This document shows positions 16,993 to 25,189 of a DNA stretch of 64,000 nucleotides, piece after piece (within the stretch, counting starts at the first letter, position 1; every line of letters begins with the position of its first letter). The stretch comes from JBBDYH01 sp040901795 (lineage in GTDB: Bacteria; Planctomycetota; Planctomycetia; Pirellulales; JALHPA01), in NCBI GenBank assembly GCA_040901795.1, contig JBBDYH010000127.1, forward strand, positions 20,830 to 84,829, read 5' to 3'. The notes below the pieces were generated by a model. That model saw nothing but the letters and a program-made list of their open reading frames with translations, did not search any database and was not told where the DNA came from. Both the position numbers and the translations under genes were made by a program.

Positions 16993-19302
16993 GTGTCAAC
17001 TAGCGGACAACGCCGAACTCGGATCGAGCGCGTCGCGGCCCTCGAATTACCGCCCAACTTCTGGGAGCGGCTGTGGGAGCGCGTACAGCATGGCGACGTC
17101 TGGTTGCGAGTCGCGATGTGCGCGTTGGCGGCGGTCGTCATGTGGGGAGTGATCGAGGGTTGGAATCCCCCCTTCCCCTACCGCACGGGTGCTACGCCGC
17201 CGCGGGATGTGGTGGCGAAGACGTCGTTTAGCGTCGTCGACGACATCAAGACCGACCAGGCTCGCGAACAAGCCCGCAACCAGGCGGCATTCGTCTATAT
17301 CAACGATCCTACGCCGCTGGTGCAGTTGCGGGCGCAGATGATGAATGTGATCGACGAAATCGGCAACACGGCGAAGTTTGCCGATTTGCGCGCAGCGCTG
17401 TGGGCCGGCTTTCAGCCGCCGCCGATGGAGAACGTTGAAAAGCAAACCCCCGAGCAGCAGGCGGATGAGTTTGACAAGCTGCATGCGCTCGTGGATACGA
17501 AGGAAGAATTGGCCTCGTTCGAGGGCAAACTGGCCAAGGCCTTTGTGAACCTCGAAAAGGACGGCTTCTTCACAGAACCGGAACAGCTCAGCGCGAAGCT
17601 GATCGGCGCCTCGGAACCTGTGCAAGGAGACCCCGCGCTGATCAAGACTCATCCGCCCGGCAACGCCAAATGGCCGCTGAGAATCAACGTCTCGCAGATC
17701 CGCAAGGACGCGGCGATTGCCGAGCTACATACCCAATTGAAGGAAGAGTTTGGGGCTGAGATCGCGCAATTGCTCTTTAATTGGCTCAAGCCCAAGCTGC
17801 CCGCCAAGACGCTGACCCTCGACGAGGCGGAAACCATCAAAGCGCGGGAAGAGGAAGCCGGCAAAATTGAGCCAGTCAAAATTCCTTATCCGGCCGGCGA
17901 AGCGGATCTGGCCAAGGCGGGCGAGCCGCTGCAGCCGGCGACCATTGAGCTTTTACGCAAGGAATACGAAGCGACGCTGGCGCAGCGCGCGTTCGAAGAC
18001 AAACTGTATCGCTCGCTGGCGGTGTTCGGCATGTTCTTCGCGCTGTTTACCCTAGCCGGGTTTTATATTTACTTTCGCAATCCGGTGCTGCTGGTCGATC
18101 TGCGTAAGTTCACGCGGCTGTTGGTGCTGTTCATGGCCGCGGTCGCTCTGGCGATGATGGCGTCCGGCGATCGGTTGCGAGCGGAAATGATCCCGATCCT
18201 GGTCTTCGGCATGACGGTCGCGATTGCGTACAATCAGGAGCTGGCGCTGTTGCTCACCGCGGCGTTGGGGCTGGTGATCGTAATCGCGCTGGGGCAGGAT
18301 TTGTCGGCGTATGTGATTCTGTTGAGCGCGAGCGCCACGTCGATCCTGCTGCTCGGTCGCGTGCGGACGCGCAGCCGGCTGATCTACGTTGGCCTGATTG
18401 CCGGTAGCGTAGCGGCGCTCACCGCGATTGGCGTCAGCGTCGTCACCAATCAGCCGAGCAACTTGCAGATGATCTTTCACATTGTGCGCGAGGCGCACCG
18501 CGACTTTTGGTGGACGATCTTCGCTGCGTTCCTCGTTCTCGGCCTGCTCCCATTCATCGAAAAGACGTTCGACGTGCTCACCGACCTGAGCTTGTTCGAG
18601 ATTGGCGACCCGTCGCATCCGCTCTTACAGGAATTGGTGCGTCGGGCGCCCGGCACGTACAACCACTCGATCAACGTGGCCTCGCTGGCCGAGGCGGCGG
18701 CCGAAGCGATCGGCGCCCGCGGCTTGCTGGTCCGCGTCGGCGCCTACTTCCATGACATCGGCAAGATGCTCAAGCCGGGATACTTCGTCGAAAATCAGGG
18801 CATGGGCGCGAATCGGCATGAGTCGCTTTTGCCGGCGATGAGCACGCTGGTGATCATCGCACACATTAAAGATGGAGCGGACCTCGCGCGCCAGCACCAT
18901 TTGCCGCTGCCGATCATCGAATTCATCCAGCAGCACCACGGCACGACGCTCGTCGAATATTTCTACAAACGCGCCAGTGAACAGAGCGAGGCCGACCCGC
19001 ATGGCGGCGAAGTCGATGAAACCTCGTTCCGCTATCCAGGTCCCAAGCCGCAGACCAAGGAGTCCGCGGTGCTGATGCTGGCCGACGCCTCCGAAAGCGC
19101 CAGCCGCGCGCTCGTGGACCCGACGCCCGGCCGTATCGAGGGCCTGGTCCACGATCTGGCGATGAAGCGATTGCTCGATGGTCAGTTCGACGAATGCGGC
19201 GTGACGCTCCAGGAGCTCAACGCGATCGAAGATAGCCTGATCAAATCGCTGACCGCGGTTTATCACGGACGGGTGAAGTATCCCGATCAGCGCACGGCGT
19301 GA
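16993..19302 (+). CDS. 7TM-HD (PgpH-type) cyclic dinucleotide phosphodiesterase
   Basis: 769 residues. One membrane anchor lies near residues 35-50, then a ~270-residue extracytoplasmic region like the 7TMR-HDED domain, a block of about seven membrane segments (roughly residues 340-540), and a C-terminal HD domain. The HD metal ligands are visible in NHSINVASLAEAA (about residue 556) and FHDIGKM (about residues 586-592). Intact PgpH-like proteins hydrolyse cyclic di-AMP; that activity here is inferred from architecture. The start is GTG 16993. It lies between phoH and ybeY, exactly where pgpH sits in many Firmicutes. Confidence 0.88.
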   Translation: MSTSGQRRTRIERVAALELPPNFWERLWERVQHGDVWLRVAMCALAAVVMWGVIEGWNPPFPYRTGATPPRDVVAKTSFSVVDDIKTDQAREQARNQAAFVYINDPTPLVQLRAQMMNVIDEIGNTAKFADLRAALWAGFQPPPMENVEKQTPEQQADEFDKLHALVDTKEELASFEGKLAKAFVNLEKDGFFTEPEQLSAKLIGASEPVQGDPALIKTHPPGNAKWPLRINVSQIRKDAAIAELHTQLKEEFGAEIAQLLFNWLKPKLPAKTLTLDEAETIKAREEEAGKIEPVKIPYPAGEADLAKAGEPLQPATIELLRKEYEATLAQRAFEDKLYRSLAVFGMFFALFTLAGFYIYFRNPVLLVDLRKFTRLLVLFMAAVALAMMASGDRLRAEMIPILVFGMTVAIAYNQELALLLTAALGLVIVIALGQDLSAYVILLSASATSILLLGRVRTRSRLIYVGLIAGSVAALTAIGVSVVTNQPSNLQMIFHIVREAHRDFWWTIFAAFLVLGLLPFIEKTFDVLTDLSLFEIGDPSHPLLQELVRRAPGTYNHSINVASLAEAAAEAIGARGLLVRVGAYFHDIGKMLKPGYFVENQGMGANRHESLLPAMSTLVIIAHIKDGADLARQHHLPLPIIEFIQQHHGTTLVEYFYKRASEQSEADPHGGEVDETSFRYPGPKPQTKESAVLMLADASESASRALVDPTPGRIEGLVHDLAMKRLLDGQFDECGVTLQELNAIEDSLIKSLTAVYHGRVKYPDQRTA

Positions 19303-19356
19303 TATCTGGAGTGAGTGGTTGGTGGTGAGTGGTGAGTGGTACAGCATACTCACGGA

Positions 19357-19396
19357 TCACCCCTCACCCCTCACCCCTCACCCCTCACCCCTCACC
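19357..19396. repeat. Heptamer tandem repeat (CTCACCC) before ybeY
   Basis: About five and a half copies of the 7-base unit lie immediately before the ybeY start codon. Upstream, GGTGAGTGG-type units (19310-19340) are loosely complementary, so the two blocks could pair. An upstream in-frame ATG would translate the repeat as PSPLTPHPSP, but the conserved protein begins after it. Confidence 0.8.
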
Positions 19397-19402
19397 AACA
19401 CT

Positions 19403-19879
19403 ATGCTTCACATCGCAATCACCAACCAACAAACGCAGGCCGTCGATGAGGATCGGCTACGGCGTGCCGTGCGCGCGATTCTGGAGGAGGAGGGCCTGCG
19501 GTCGGCGACCGTCTCCGTGGCGATTGTGGATGACGCGACGATCCACCGCTTGAACCGCGTGTATTTGCAGCACGACATCCCCACCGACGTACTGAGCTTT
19601 GTGCTCGATCGAACGGAAACGTCGCTTGATGGCGAAGTCATCGTCAGCGCCGATACCGCGGCCGCGAAAGCGGCGCGGTTCGGTTGGACGATGGCCGATG
19701 AGCTATTGCTCTACGTCATCCACGGCACGCTGCATCTGGCGGACTACGACGATCAAGAGCCTCAGGCGTTGGCTGAAATGCGCGCCCGCGAACGGCATTA
19801 CCTGGCATCCTTTGGACTTAATCCTCGCTACGACGACGTGGTCAGCGCCAAACCAGACGCACTTCCTGTGGCAAAATGA
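19403..19879 (+). CDS. ybeY: Endoribonuclease YbeY (rRNA maturation factor)
   Basis: A metal-dependent RNase-like protein needed for 16S rRNA 3'-end maturation and ribosome quality control; cytoplasmic. 158 residues from ATG 19403. This start is preferred over an ATG at 19319, because the longer form would add 28 residues read straight from a tandem repeat. Family landmarks are LNRVYLQHDIPTDVLSF and the metal site HGTLHLADYDD. The first two His are present (H107, H111), but the position usually occupied by the third His is Asp117. Neighbours (phoH upstream, recO downstream) match the conserved context. Confidence 0.92.
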   Translation: MLHIAITNQQTQAVDEDRLRRAVRAILEEEGLRSATVSVAIVDDATIHRLNRVYLQHDIPTDVLSFVLDRTETSLDGEVIVSADTAAAKAARFGWTMADELLLYVIHGTLHLADYDDQEPQALAEMRARERHYLASFGLNPRYDDVVSAKPDALPVAK

Positions 19880-19910
19880 CGAATGGCGATTGATTCGTTA
19901 TTTGGATTGC

Positions 19911-19938
19911 CTCGCTCCCACGCGCCGCGCGGGAACGA
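19911..19938. repeat. Degenerate CTCG[TC]TCCCACGC palindrome
   Basis: CTCGCTCCCACGCGCCGCGC followed by GGGAACGA is a diverged copy of the CTCGTTCCCA...TGGGAACGA palindrome also present at 21352, 23679 and 54662. It lies in the gap between ybeY and the CBS-domain gene, and the rest of that gap shows no gene. Confidence 0.6.
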
Positions 19939-20038
19939 ACGCCGTGTCGCTCGGTGGCAAAGCGCTGCAGAGCGGAACGCAATTACGTTTTGACGCCGAG
20001 CGTGAGGAACAAGTACATCATTCTCGCGAGGGAGTTCC

Positions 20039-21340
20039 GTGTCGGTGACTGTTTTGCTGGTAATCATGACGCTGTTGGCAGTCGTCCTGGCGGGTTTCGC
20101 CTCGGCGGTTGCCAAGGCATTCGAGGAATCCTCTTTGGCCAAGCTCGAGGAGTTGGCTCTGAAACAGGGCAAGTCGGCCACGTTCGATTCCATTCTCGCC
20201 GGCGAAGAGCGTGCTGCCTTGGCCGCCGAAAGCTTGCGCGTGTTGTTCACCGTGGTGGCCGCGTCGATCCTTACCTGGTGGCTGACGCACGCCTGGCACG
20301 AAGGACCGGCGCCCGCGGACGTGCTCATCGATGTGCTATGGCTGGCCGGCTTCGTGCTGGCGCTGTGGGCGGCGTTGATTTGGATTCCGTCTGCCGTGGC
20401 GCGGATCTGGGCGGAACCGCTGATCCTCGCCAGTTGGCCCTTCTGCCACGTCGCGGCGAAACTCCTCAGCCCTGCGCTTATCATTACGCGCCTAGGTGAA
20501 ACGGCGCTCCGCCGGGTGACGGGTCATCCAGAGGCGCCCAGCGACGAGGAAGAGCTTGAGGAAGAGCTTAAGAGCATCGTCACCGAGGGACACCGCGAAG
20601 GATTCCTGGAAGAAGAGGCCCGCGACATGATTGAAAGCGTGATCGAGTTGGGCGACGTGAGCGTCGCCGAAATTATGACGCCCCGGACGTACATGATTTC
20701 GCTCCATGAAGACATGCCGTGGGATGAAGTCGTGCGGTTTGTGATCGAATCCGGCCACACACGGAGCCCCGTCTACGGCCGTACGCGCGACGAAATCGTG
20801 GGTGTCTTGCACGCTAAGGATGTGTTGGCCGAGCTGGCGCGGCCGGCGGCGGAGCGGCGGCCGTTGGAAAAGATCCTCCGCAAGCCGTTCTTCGTCCCGG
20901 AGACGAAGAAGGTCGATGAACTCTTGCCAGAGTTTCAGAAGAGCCGCAATCACATTGCCATCGTCCTGGACGAATTCGGCAGCGTTTCGGGCCTGGTCAC
21001 GATCGAGGACGTGATCGAGGAAATCGTGGGCGAGATCGCCGACGAGTACGACGAAGCGCTTGTGGACGGCATCAAGTGTACGAGCGACACCGCCTGCGAA
21101 GCACTGGCTCGCGTCCACATCGAGGAGATCAACCGCCGCTTGGGAATTTCGCTCCCTGAGGATAAGGACTTTGATACGGTTGGCGGCTTTCTCTTTCACG
21201 AGCTCGGTCGCATCCCCGACGTGGGCGAGGAGGTGACCTACGGTGACGTGCGGTTCCGGATCCTCGACGCCGGACGGCGGCGAATTGACCGGGTCGCGAT
21301 CGAGGTGCTGCGACCTCAGGCCGAAAACGTCGGAGAGTGA
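20039..21340 (+). CDS. CorC/HlyC-type transmembrane protein with CBS pair
   Basis: 433 residues from GTG 20039. The N-terminal ~190 residues contain about four hydrophobic segments but only a weak match to the usual CNNM/DUF21 sequence. Next comes the family linker EEELEEELKSIVTEG with EEARDMIESVIELGDVSVAE. Two CBS motifs follow (MTPRTYMISLHEDMPWDE; HTRSPVYGRTRDEIVGVLHAKDVL; HIAIVLDEFGSVSGLVTIEDV), then the CorC/HlyC C-terminal domain (DTVGGFLFHELGRIPDVGEEV). Members are implicated in Mg/Co efflux or membrane homeostasis; the transported ion is not evident. In many bacteria a corC-like gene follows ybeY, which fits its place here. Confidence 0.9.
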   Translation: MSVTVLLVIMTLLAVVLAGFASAVAKAFEESSLAKLEELALKQGKSATFDSILAGEERAALAAESLRVLFTVVAASILTWWLTHAWHEGPAPADVLIDVLWLAGFVLALWAALIWIPSAVARIWAEPLILASWPFCHVAAKLLSPALIITRLGETALRRVTGHPEAPSDEEELEEELKSIVTEGHREGFLEEEARDMIESVIELGDVSVAEIMTPRTYMISLHEDMPWDEVVRFVIESGHTRSPVYGRTRDEIVGVLHAKDVLAELARPAAERRPLEKILRKPFFVPETKKVDELLPEFQKSRNHIAIVLDEFGSVSGLVTIEDVIEEIVGEIADEYDEALVDGIKCTSDTACEALARVHIEEINRRLGISLPEDKDFDTVGGFLFHELGRIPDVGEEVTYGDVRFRILDAGRRRIDRVAIEVLRPQAENVGE

Positions 21341-21351
21341 TGCCTAGCACA

Positions 21352-21503
21352 CTCGTTCCCAGGCTCCGCCTGGGAACGCACTGTCCGCAAGGCTCTGCCT
21401 TGCAAGCACCGCGAAGACGTCGGTTCAATGCGCCCGTCGTTTGCAACGCACGGCAGGCGGAGCCTGCCCGGCATAGCGTTCCCAGGCAGAGCCTGGGAAC
21501 GAG
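21352..21503. repeat. Nested palindromic repeat cluster between the CBS gene and recO
   Basis: Four hairpins lie in a row: CTCGTTCCCAGGC/GCCTGGGAACG (21352-21380), GCAAGGCTCTGCCTTGC (21387-21403), GGCAGGCGGAGCCTGCC (21452-21468) and GTTCCCAGGCAGAGCCTGGGAACGAG (21477-21503, first base G). The first and last are also complementary to each other, so the whole 150 bases can fold as one large structure. The core occurs again near 23679 and 54662. Confidence 0.88.
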
Positions 21504-21539
21504 AAAACTCCGCACTTCGAATTCCGAACTCCGCACTTC

Positions 21540-22313
21540 ATGTCCGCACCCGAGAAAGCCACTGCTCTCGTCCTCCGTGTGATTGATTTCAGCGAGACCA
21601 GTGCGATCGTCACGCTCTTCACGCGCGAGTTTGGCAAGATAAGCGGGATGGCAAAGGGAGCCAAGCGGGCCAAAGGGCCGTTTGAACATGCCCTTGACCT
21701 TCTAGCCCAGTGTCGAATAGTCTTCCTCCGCAAATCGACCGGCGCCCTCGACCTCCTGACCGAAGCCAAGTTGGAGCGAAGGTTCCGGCCCCGCGGCCGC
21801 GATCTGGCAAGTCTTTACGCGGGGTACTATGTCGCCGAACTACTTATCGAACTGACGCACGAATACGACCCGCACCCGGAGCTCTTCGACGCGGCAGTGC
21901 AAACGCTCGCCGAGCTGAGCACTGTCGGCCTGTCGCGAGTTTCGTCGAGCGGGGCGGTTTCGGCCGCCGTGCTGCGCTTCGAGCTATTGGCGCTGCGGTT
22001 GCTTGGGCATTCACCGTCGTTTTCCGCATGTGCGGAATGCGGGGCCGACGTGACTCGATCGGGACGTGTGTCGTTCGGGATACTGGCAGGGGGCGTGTTG
22101 TGTGAGAAATGTCGCATCGGCAAGCGGCAACTGGTGTCGGTCAGCGGGGCGGTCGTCGAGGCGCTCGCTCGCTTTTCCGCAGACGGCGAGGCATGGCGCA
22201 CGGCTGAACTGCCGGGTGCGGTGCGCGGCGAGCTGCGCGGCGTGTTGAACAACTACCTCTCGCATCTCATCGGCCACCGGCCAAAGATGCACGAGTACCT
22301 GGGACAGAAATGA
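21540..22313 (+). CDS. recO: DNA repair protein RecO
   Basis: The mediator that, with RecR, loads RecA on SSB-coated single strands in gap repair. 257 residues. The N-terminal OB-fold begins EKATALVLRVIDFSETSAIVT with TREFGKISGMAKGAKR, followed by a helical domain. A zinc-ribbon is seen as CAECG and LCEKC (about residues 163-190), and the C-terminal YLSHLIGHRPKMHEYL is typical. The start is ATG 21540. The gene sits downstream of ybeY as in other phyla, but the region between is filled by a palindromic cluster, so it may have its own promoter. Confidence 0.93.
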   Translation: MSAPEKATALVLRVIDFSETSAIVTLFTREFGKISGMAKGAKRAKGPFEHALDLLAQCRIVFLRKSTGALDLLTEAKLERRFRPRGRDLASLYAGYYVAELLIELTHEYDPHPELFDAAVQTLAELSTVGLSRVSSSGAVSAAVLRFELLALRLLGHSPSFSACAECGADVTRSGRVSFGILAGGVLCEKCRIGKRQLVSVSGAVVEALARFSADGEAWRTAELPGAVRGELRGVLNNYLSHLIGHRPKMHEYLGQK

Positions 22314-22390
22314 CGAATGACCAAGCACCAATGACCAACGGGGCGTGTGGCAGCACTTCATTGGTCATTGGGAATTGGTCATTGGTCGTT
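22314..22390. repeat. AATGACCAA inverted repeat between recO and the BamD-like gene
   Basis: The left arm (AATGACCAAGCACCAATGACCAA) and the right arm (TTGGTCATTGGGAATTGGTCATTGG) form a long imperfect hairpin around a GC-rich loop. The element starts directly after the recO stop codon and ends about 20 bases before the next start. Confidence 0.85.
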
Positions 22391-22414
22391 ACTTAGGACA
22401 AGGATGTCCGTTTG

Positions 22415-23623
22415 ATGCAGCGTCTTCATCAAATTTCGGCTGCGTTCCTCGCCGCAAGCGCGTTCTGCGTTGCAGGTTGTTCCTGGTTTGAGCGCGAACC
22501 TGCCGACCCGTTCGCCGCGGCCCGGCCCGCGGCCGGCGGCGGTGTCGTGCAGGCCAGCTACGATCAGCCGGGGCGGCAGGTCGTCACTCCCGAGCGGCAG
22601 GCCGAGGAGCCGACCGGCTGGGATCGCTTTTCGGCCGAGAACCTGAAAAAATCGTTCAAGAAGGCGCTCGGCAAAGGCCCCAGCGAACCGATCGCGCAAC
22701 AGCGCTATCGCGAAGGCGACGAGCTTTTCGGTGGCAAGGAGTTCGCGGATGCCGCCGACAAATTCGCCGAGGCTGCCGACCGCTGGCCGGATTCGTCGCT
22801 CGAAGAGAACGCCATGTTCATGCAGGTCGAAAGCCTGTTCTTCGCCGATCGCTACTCCAAGGCCTGCGACGTCTACGGCGAGTTGATGAAGAAGTACGTC
22901 AATACCAGACACCTCGATATGTGCGTACGGCGGCAGTTTGCCATCGCCGACTACTGGGTGAAGTCCGATCAGGCCAATCCGAGCTGGCCGATTACGCCGA
23001 ATCTGATTGACCGGACACGGCCGTGGTTCGATACGCCTGGCAATGCAATTAAGGCTTTGGACGACGTGCGGATCAACGACCCGCGCGGTTCCTTGGCCGA
23101 CGACGCGATCATGGCCGCGGCCAACGCGTTCTTCGTCCGCGGCCGCTGGTCCGACGCCGACTACTACTACACGCTGTTGCGCAATGATTACTCCAAGAGC
23201 GAGTTTCAGGTCCAGGCGCATCTGCTCGGCTTGCAGTGCAAGCTGAAGATGTATCAGGGTCCGGATTACGACGGCAAGGCGCTCGTCGAGGCCGAGGAGC
23301 TGATCGACCAGATGTTGGTCCAGTTCCCGCGAGAGCTCGGCGACGAGCGCGAGCGGCTGTTCGAGGCCAAGGGCGAAGTCCGCGCTCAACTCGCTTATCG
23401 AGAGTGGCACGCCGCCCAGTTCTATGAGAAGGGCGAGTATTACGGAGGCGCGCGGTATCACTACAACGTGTTGGTCAAAGACTATCCCGGCACTCCGTTC
23501 GCCAAGGAGGCGGAGGCGCGGATCGCGCAGATCGCTCCCGAACCCGACAACCCGCCGGACCGCTTCGCGTTTTTGGATTATGTCTTTGGTCCGCCCAGCG
23601 GCAAGGCGGCGATGCGCAGATAA
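22415..23623 (+). CDS. BamD/YfiO-like TPR lipoprotein
   Basis: 402 residues. A signal peptide ends in a lipobox, FCVAGC (lipid-modified Cys22), so the product is likely a lipoprotein at the outer membrane. From about residue 90 there are TPR-like helical repeats (YREGDELFGGKEFADAADKFAE; GARYHYNVLVKDYPGTPFAKEAEARI) in the style of the BamD family that helps insert beta-barrel proteins. A longer-than-usual insert separates the repeats, so the assignment to BamD rather than another TPR lipoprotein is inferred. The neighbouring gene encodes an LptE-like lipoprotein, which supports an outer-membrane assembly role. I use ATG 22415; a TTG three bases upstream is possible. Confidence 0.75.
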   Translation: MQRLHQISAAFLAASAFCVAGCSWFEREPADPFAAARPAAGGGVVQASYDQPGRQVVTPERQAEEPTGWDRFSAENLKKSFKKALGKGPSEPIAQQRYREGDELFGGKEFADAADKFAEAADRWPDSSLEENAMFMQVESLFFADRYSKACDVYGELMKKYVNTRHLDMCVRRQFAIADYWVKSDQANPSWPITPNLIDRTRPWFDTPGNAIKALDDVRINDPRGSLADDAIMAAANAFFVRGRWSDADYYYTLLRNDYSKSEFQVQAHLLGLQCKLKMYQGPDYDGKALVEAEELIDQMLVQFPRELGDERERLFEAKGEVRAQLAYREWHAAQFYEKGEYYGGARYHYNVLVKDYPGTPFAKEAEARIAQIAPEPDNPPDRFAFLDYVFGPPSGKAAMRR

Positions 23624-23799
23624 TGGGGAATGCCCGAATGGGGAATGCGGAATCGCAAGCGTGCGACATAGCGGTTTCTCGTTCCCACGCTCCGCGTGGG
23701 AACGCACGCGTTCGCCGCTCTGCGGTGCGAGACCTGATGGCGCTGCCATTCGTTATTCGTCATTGCGGTCCATTCCCCATTCCCCATTCCCCATTCCGC
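23622..23799. repeat. Compound inverted repeat overlapping the 5' end of the LptE-like gene
   Basis: The left arm AATGGGGAATGCCCGAATGG (23622 onward) pairs with the right arm CATTCCCCATTCCCCATTCC (23771-23799). In between sits a copy of the CTCGTTCCCACGC/GCGTGGGAACG palindrome (23679-23708). A related GGGGAATG element lies at 51460-51603. The right arm is translated as part of the LptE-like signal peptide. Confidence 0.85.
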
Positions 23800-24309
23800 A
23801 GTCTCTTTCCAGCGGTATTGCTTCTCGCCTTCGCCTCCGGCTGCGCCGGCGCCTACCGCGTCGGCAACGATACTCTCTATCCGCCGGATGTGCGGACGGT
23901 CTACGTCCCGATGTTCGAGTCGGACAGCTTTCGCCGGCATTTGGGTGAAAAGCTTACGGAGGCGGTCATCAAGCAGATCGAGACCGACACCCCCTTCAAG
24001 GTCGTCAGCGGCGGCGCCGATAGTGTCCTCTCCGGTCGGATCGTGAGCGACACCAAGCGAACGATCGTCGAAAATCGCTTCGACGACCCGCGCAATACCG
24101 AGTACAACCTGCAGGTGATCGTCACTTGGGCCAATAGCAAGGGAGGCATCATCCGCGAACAAGCCGTGCCCATTGCGCCGGCTTTGATCGATATTGGCGC
24201 CCGCTCCGACATCGTGCCCGAGTTCGGCCGCTCGGTCGCCAGCCAGCAGCAAGCGGCCATTGATAAGCTGGCCCGCCAGATTGTCGGACTGATGGAAGCG
24301 CCGTGGTAG
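23737..24309 (+). CDS. LptE-like LPS-assembly lipoprotein
   Basis: In Gram-negatives LptE plugs the LptD barrel that delivers lipopolysaccharide to the outer leaflet. From ATG 23737 the protein has 190 residues. A long signal peptide ends in the lipobox FASGC (Cys36), followed by GAYRVGNDTLYPPDVRTVYVP, an LptE-family opening, and a mixed alpha/beta domain ending QQAAIDKLARQIVGLME. The signal peptide's N-region (GPFPIPHSPF) is encoded by a dispersed repeat, and no closer start codon exists. An upstream in-frame ATG at 23623 would only add more repeat-derived residues. Expression is probably shared with the BamD-like gene. Confidence 0.75.
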   Translation: MALPFVIRHCGPFPIPHSPFRSLFPAVLLLAFASGCAGAYRVGNDTLYPPDVRTVYVPMFESDSFRRHLGEKLTEAVIKQIETDTPFKVVSGGADSVLSGRIVSDTKRTIVENRFDDPRNTEYNLQVIVTWANSKGGIIREQAVPIAPALIDIGARSDIVPEFGRSVASQQQAAIDKLARQIVGLMEAPW

Positions 24310-24421
24310 GATCGCCTCGCGATACATTCTCCACGCAATTGCTCACGCCTGCCGTCTGGCCCCTGACAGTTCTCGCTTAGCTCCGTACAATGTGGGTCGA
24401 ATTACGATAGTGGTCTGACTT

Positions 24422-24490
24422 CGTGGCGGCAGACATTCCTGTCTGCCACCGTGTTCTGGCAGACAGNNNNNNNNNNATGTCTGCCCCACT
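24422..24490. repeat. GGCAGACA palindromes with an assembly gap
   Basis: GGCAGACA TTCC TGTCTGCC (24427-24446) is a perfect 8-bp-stem hairpin. A second palindrome of the same sequence is broken by a run of about 10 N (from 24466): CTGGCAGACAG before the Ns and ATGTCTGCC after. The N run is an artificial scaffold gap of unknown true length. Confidence 0.85.
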
Positions 24491-24517
24491 GCCCCAGCCG
24501 TTCAAGGAATCAACATA

Positions 24518-25096
24518 ATGGTCCTCACACCCAGCACGATGTTGCCGTTGGGCACCAAGGCGCCCGGTTTTTCGCTTCTTAACGTCGATGGCCGCACGGT
24601 ATCGCTCGACGATTTCAAGGGCGCCCCCGCGCTCCTGGTCATTTTCATGTGCAATCACTGCCCGTACGTCAAGCACGTGGCCGAGGGGTTGTCGAAGCTC
24701 GCGCGCGACTATCAGGCCAAGGGCGCGGCCGTAGTCGGCATCAATTCCAACTACGTGGGCACGCATCCCGCCGACTCCCCCGAGCAGATGGTGCGCGAGG
24801 TCGAGGAGCGGGGCTACACGTTCCCCTATCTGTACGACGAAACTCAAGAGGTCGCCAAAGCGTACCGCGCGGCATGCACTCCCGACTTCTACCTGTTCGA
24901 CAAGCAGCAAAAGCTGGCCTACCGCGGCCAGATGGACGATAGCCGTCCCGGCAGCGAAAAGCCGGTGACCGGCGCCGACTTGCGAGCGGCACTCGATAGT
25001 GTGCTCACCGGCCGCGAAGTACCTTCCAATCAGCGATCGAGCATCGGTTGCAACATCAAGTGGATGCCGGGCAATGAGCCGGATTATTTCGGTTGA
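24518..25096 (+). CDS. Thioredoxin-fold redoxin (AhpC/TSA-like)
   Basis: 192 residues with no obvious signal peptide. Fold landmarks are PLGTKAPGFSLLNVDGRTVSL, then VIFMCNHCPYVKHV with a CxxC redox pair at C45 and C48, the GINSNYVGTHPADSP loop, TPDFYLFD containing the cis-Pro, and YRGQMDDSRPGS. This matches the family of thioredoxin-like proteins with CNHCPY that bacteria use as thiol reductases or peroxidases of unproven substrate. The C-terminus carries a further CNIKWMPGNEPDYF motif typical of this subgroup. An assembly gap lies just upstream, so the promoter region is incomplete. Confidence 0.88.
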   Translation: MVLTPSTMLPLGTKAPGFSLLNVDGRTVSLDDFKGAPALLVIFMCNHCPYVKHVAEGLSKLARDYQAKGAAVVGINSNYVGTHPADSPEQMVREVEERGYTFPYLYDETQEVAKAYRAACTPDFYLFDKQQKLAYRGQMDDSRPGSEKPVTGADLRAALDSVLTGREVPSNQRSSIGCNIKWMPGNEPDYFG

Positions 25097-25106
25097 CGTA
25101 AGCCGT

Positions 25107-25184
25107 GTAGGGTGGGCTTTGCCCACCATAGAACGTTGGGTGGGCTTTGCCCACGTATAAATGCGTGGGCACAGCCCACCCTAC
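25107..25184. repeat. REPIN-like element with GGTGGGC hairpins
   Basis: It starts GTAG, then the hairpin GGTGGGCTTTGCCCACC, a second GGTGGGCTTTGCCCACG, and a third in opposite orientation, CGTGGGCACAGCCCACC, ending CTAC. A GTAG foot on both strands at the ends is the hallmark of REP/REPIN elements handled by RAYT (TnpA-REP) transposases. It lies between convergent genes (redoxin and a membrane protein). Confidence 0.85.
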
Positions 25185-25189
25185 TGCTA

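Noticed and set aside
19357..19396. Possible CRISPR array in the repeated CTCACCC stretch
   Set aside because: Units are 7 bases long with no spacers, no palindromic repeat of 24-37 bases, and no cas genes nearby.
22379..23749. 456-codon minus-strand frame antisense to the BamD-like gene
   Set aside because: It lies wholly across a well-supported lipoprotein gene and its repeats, and the translation has no recognisable domain or signal peptide.
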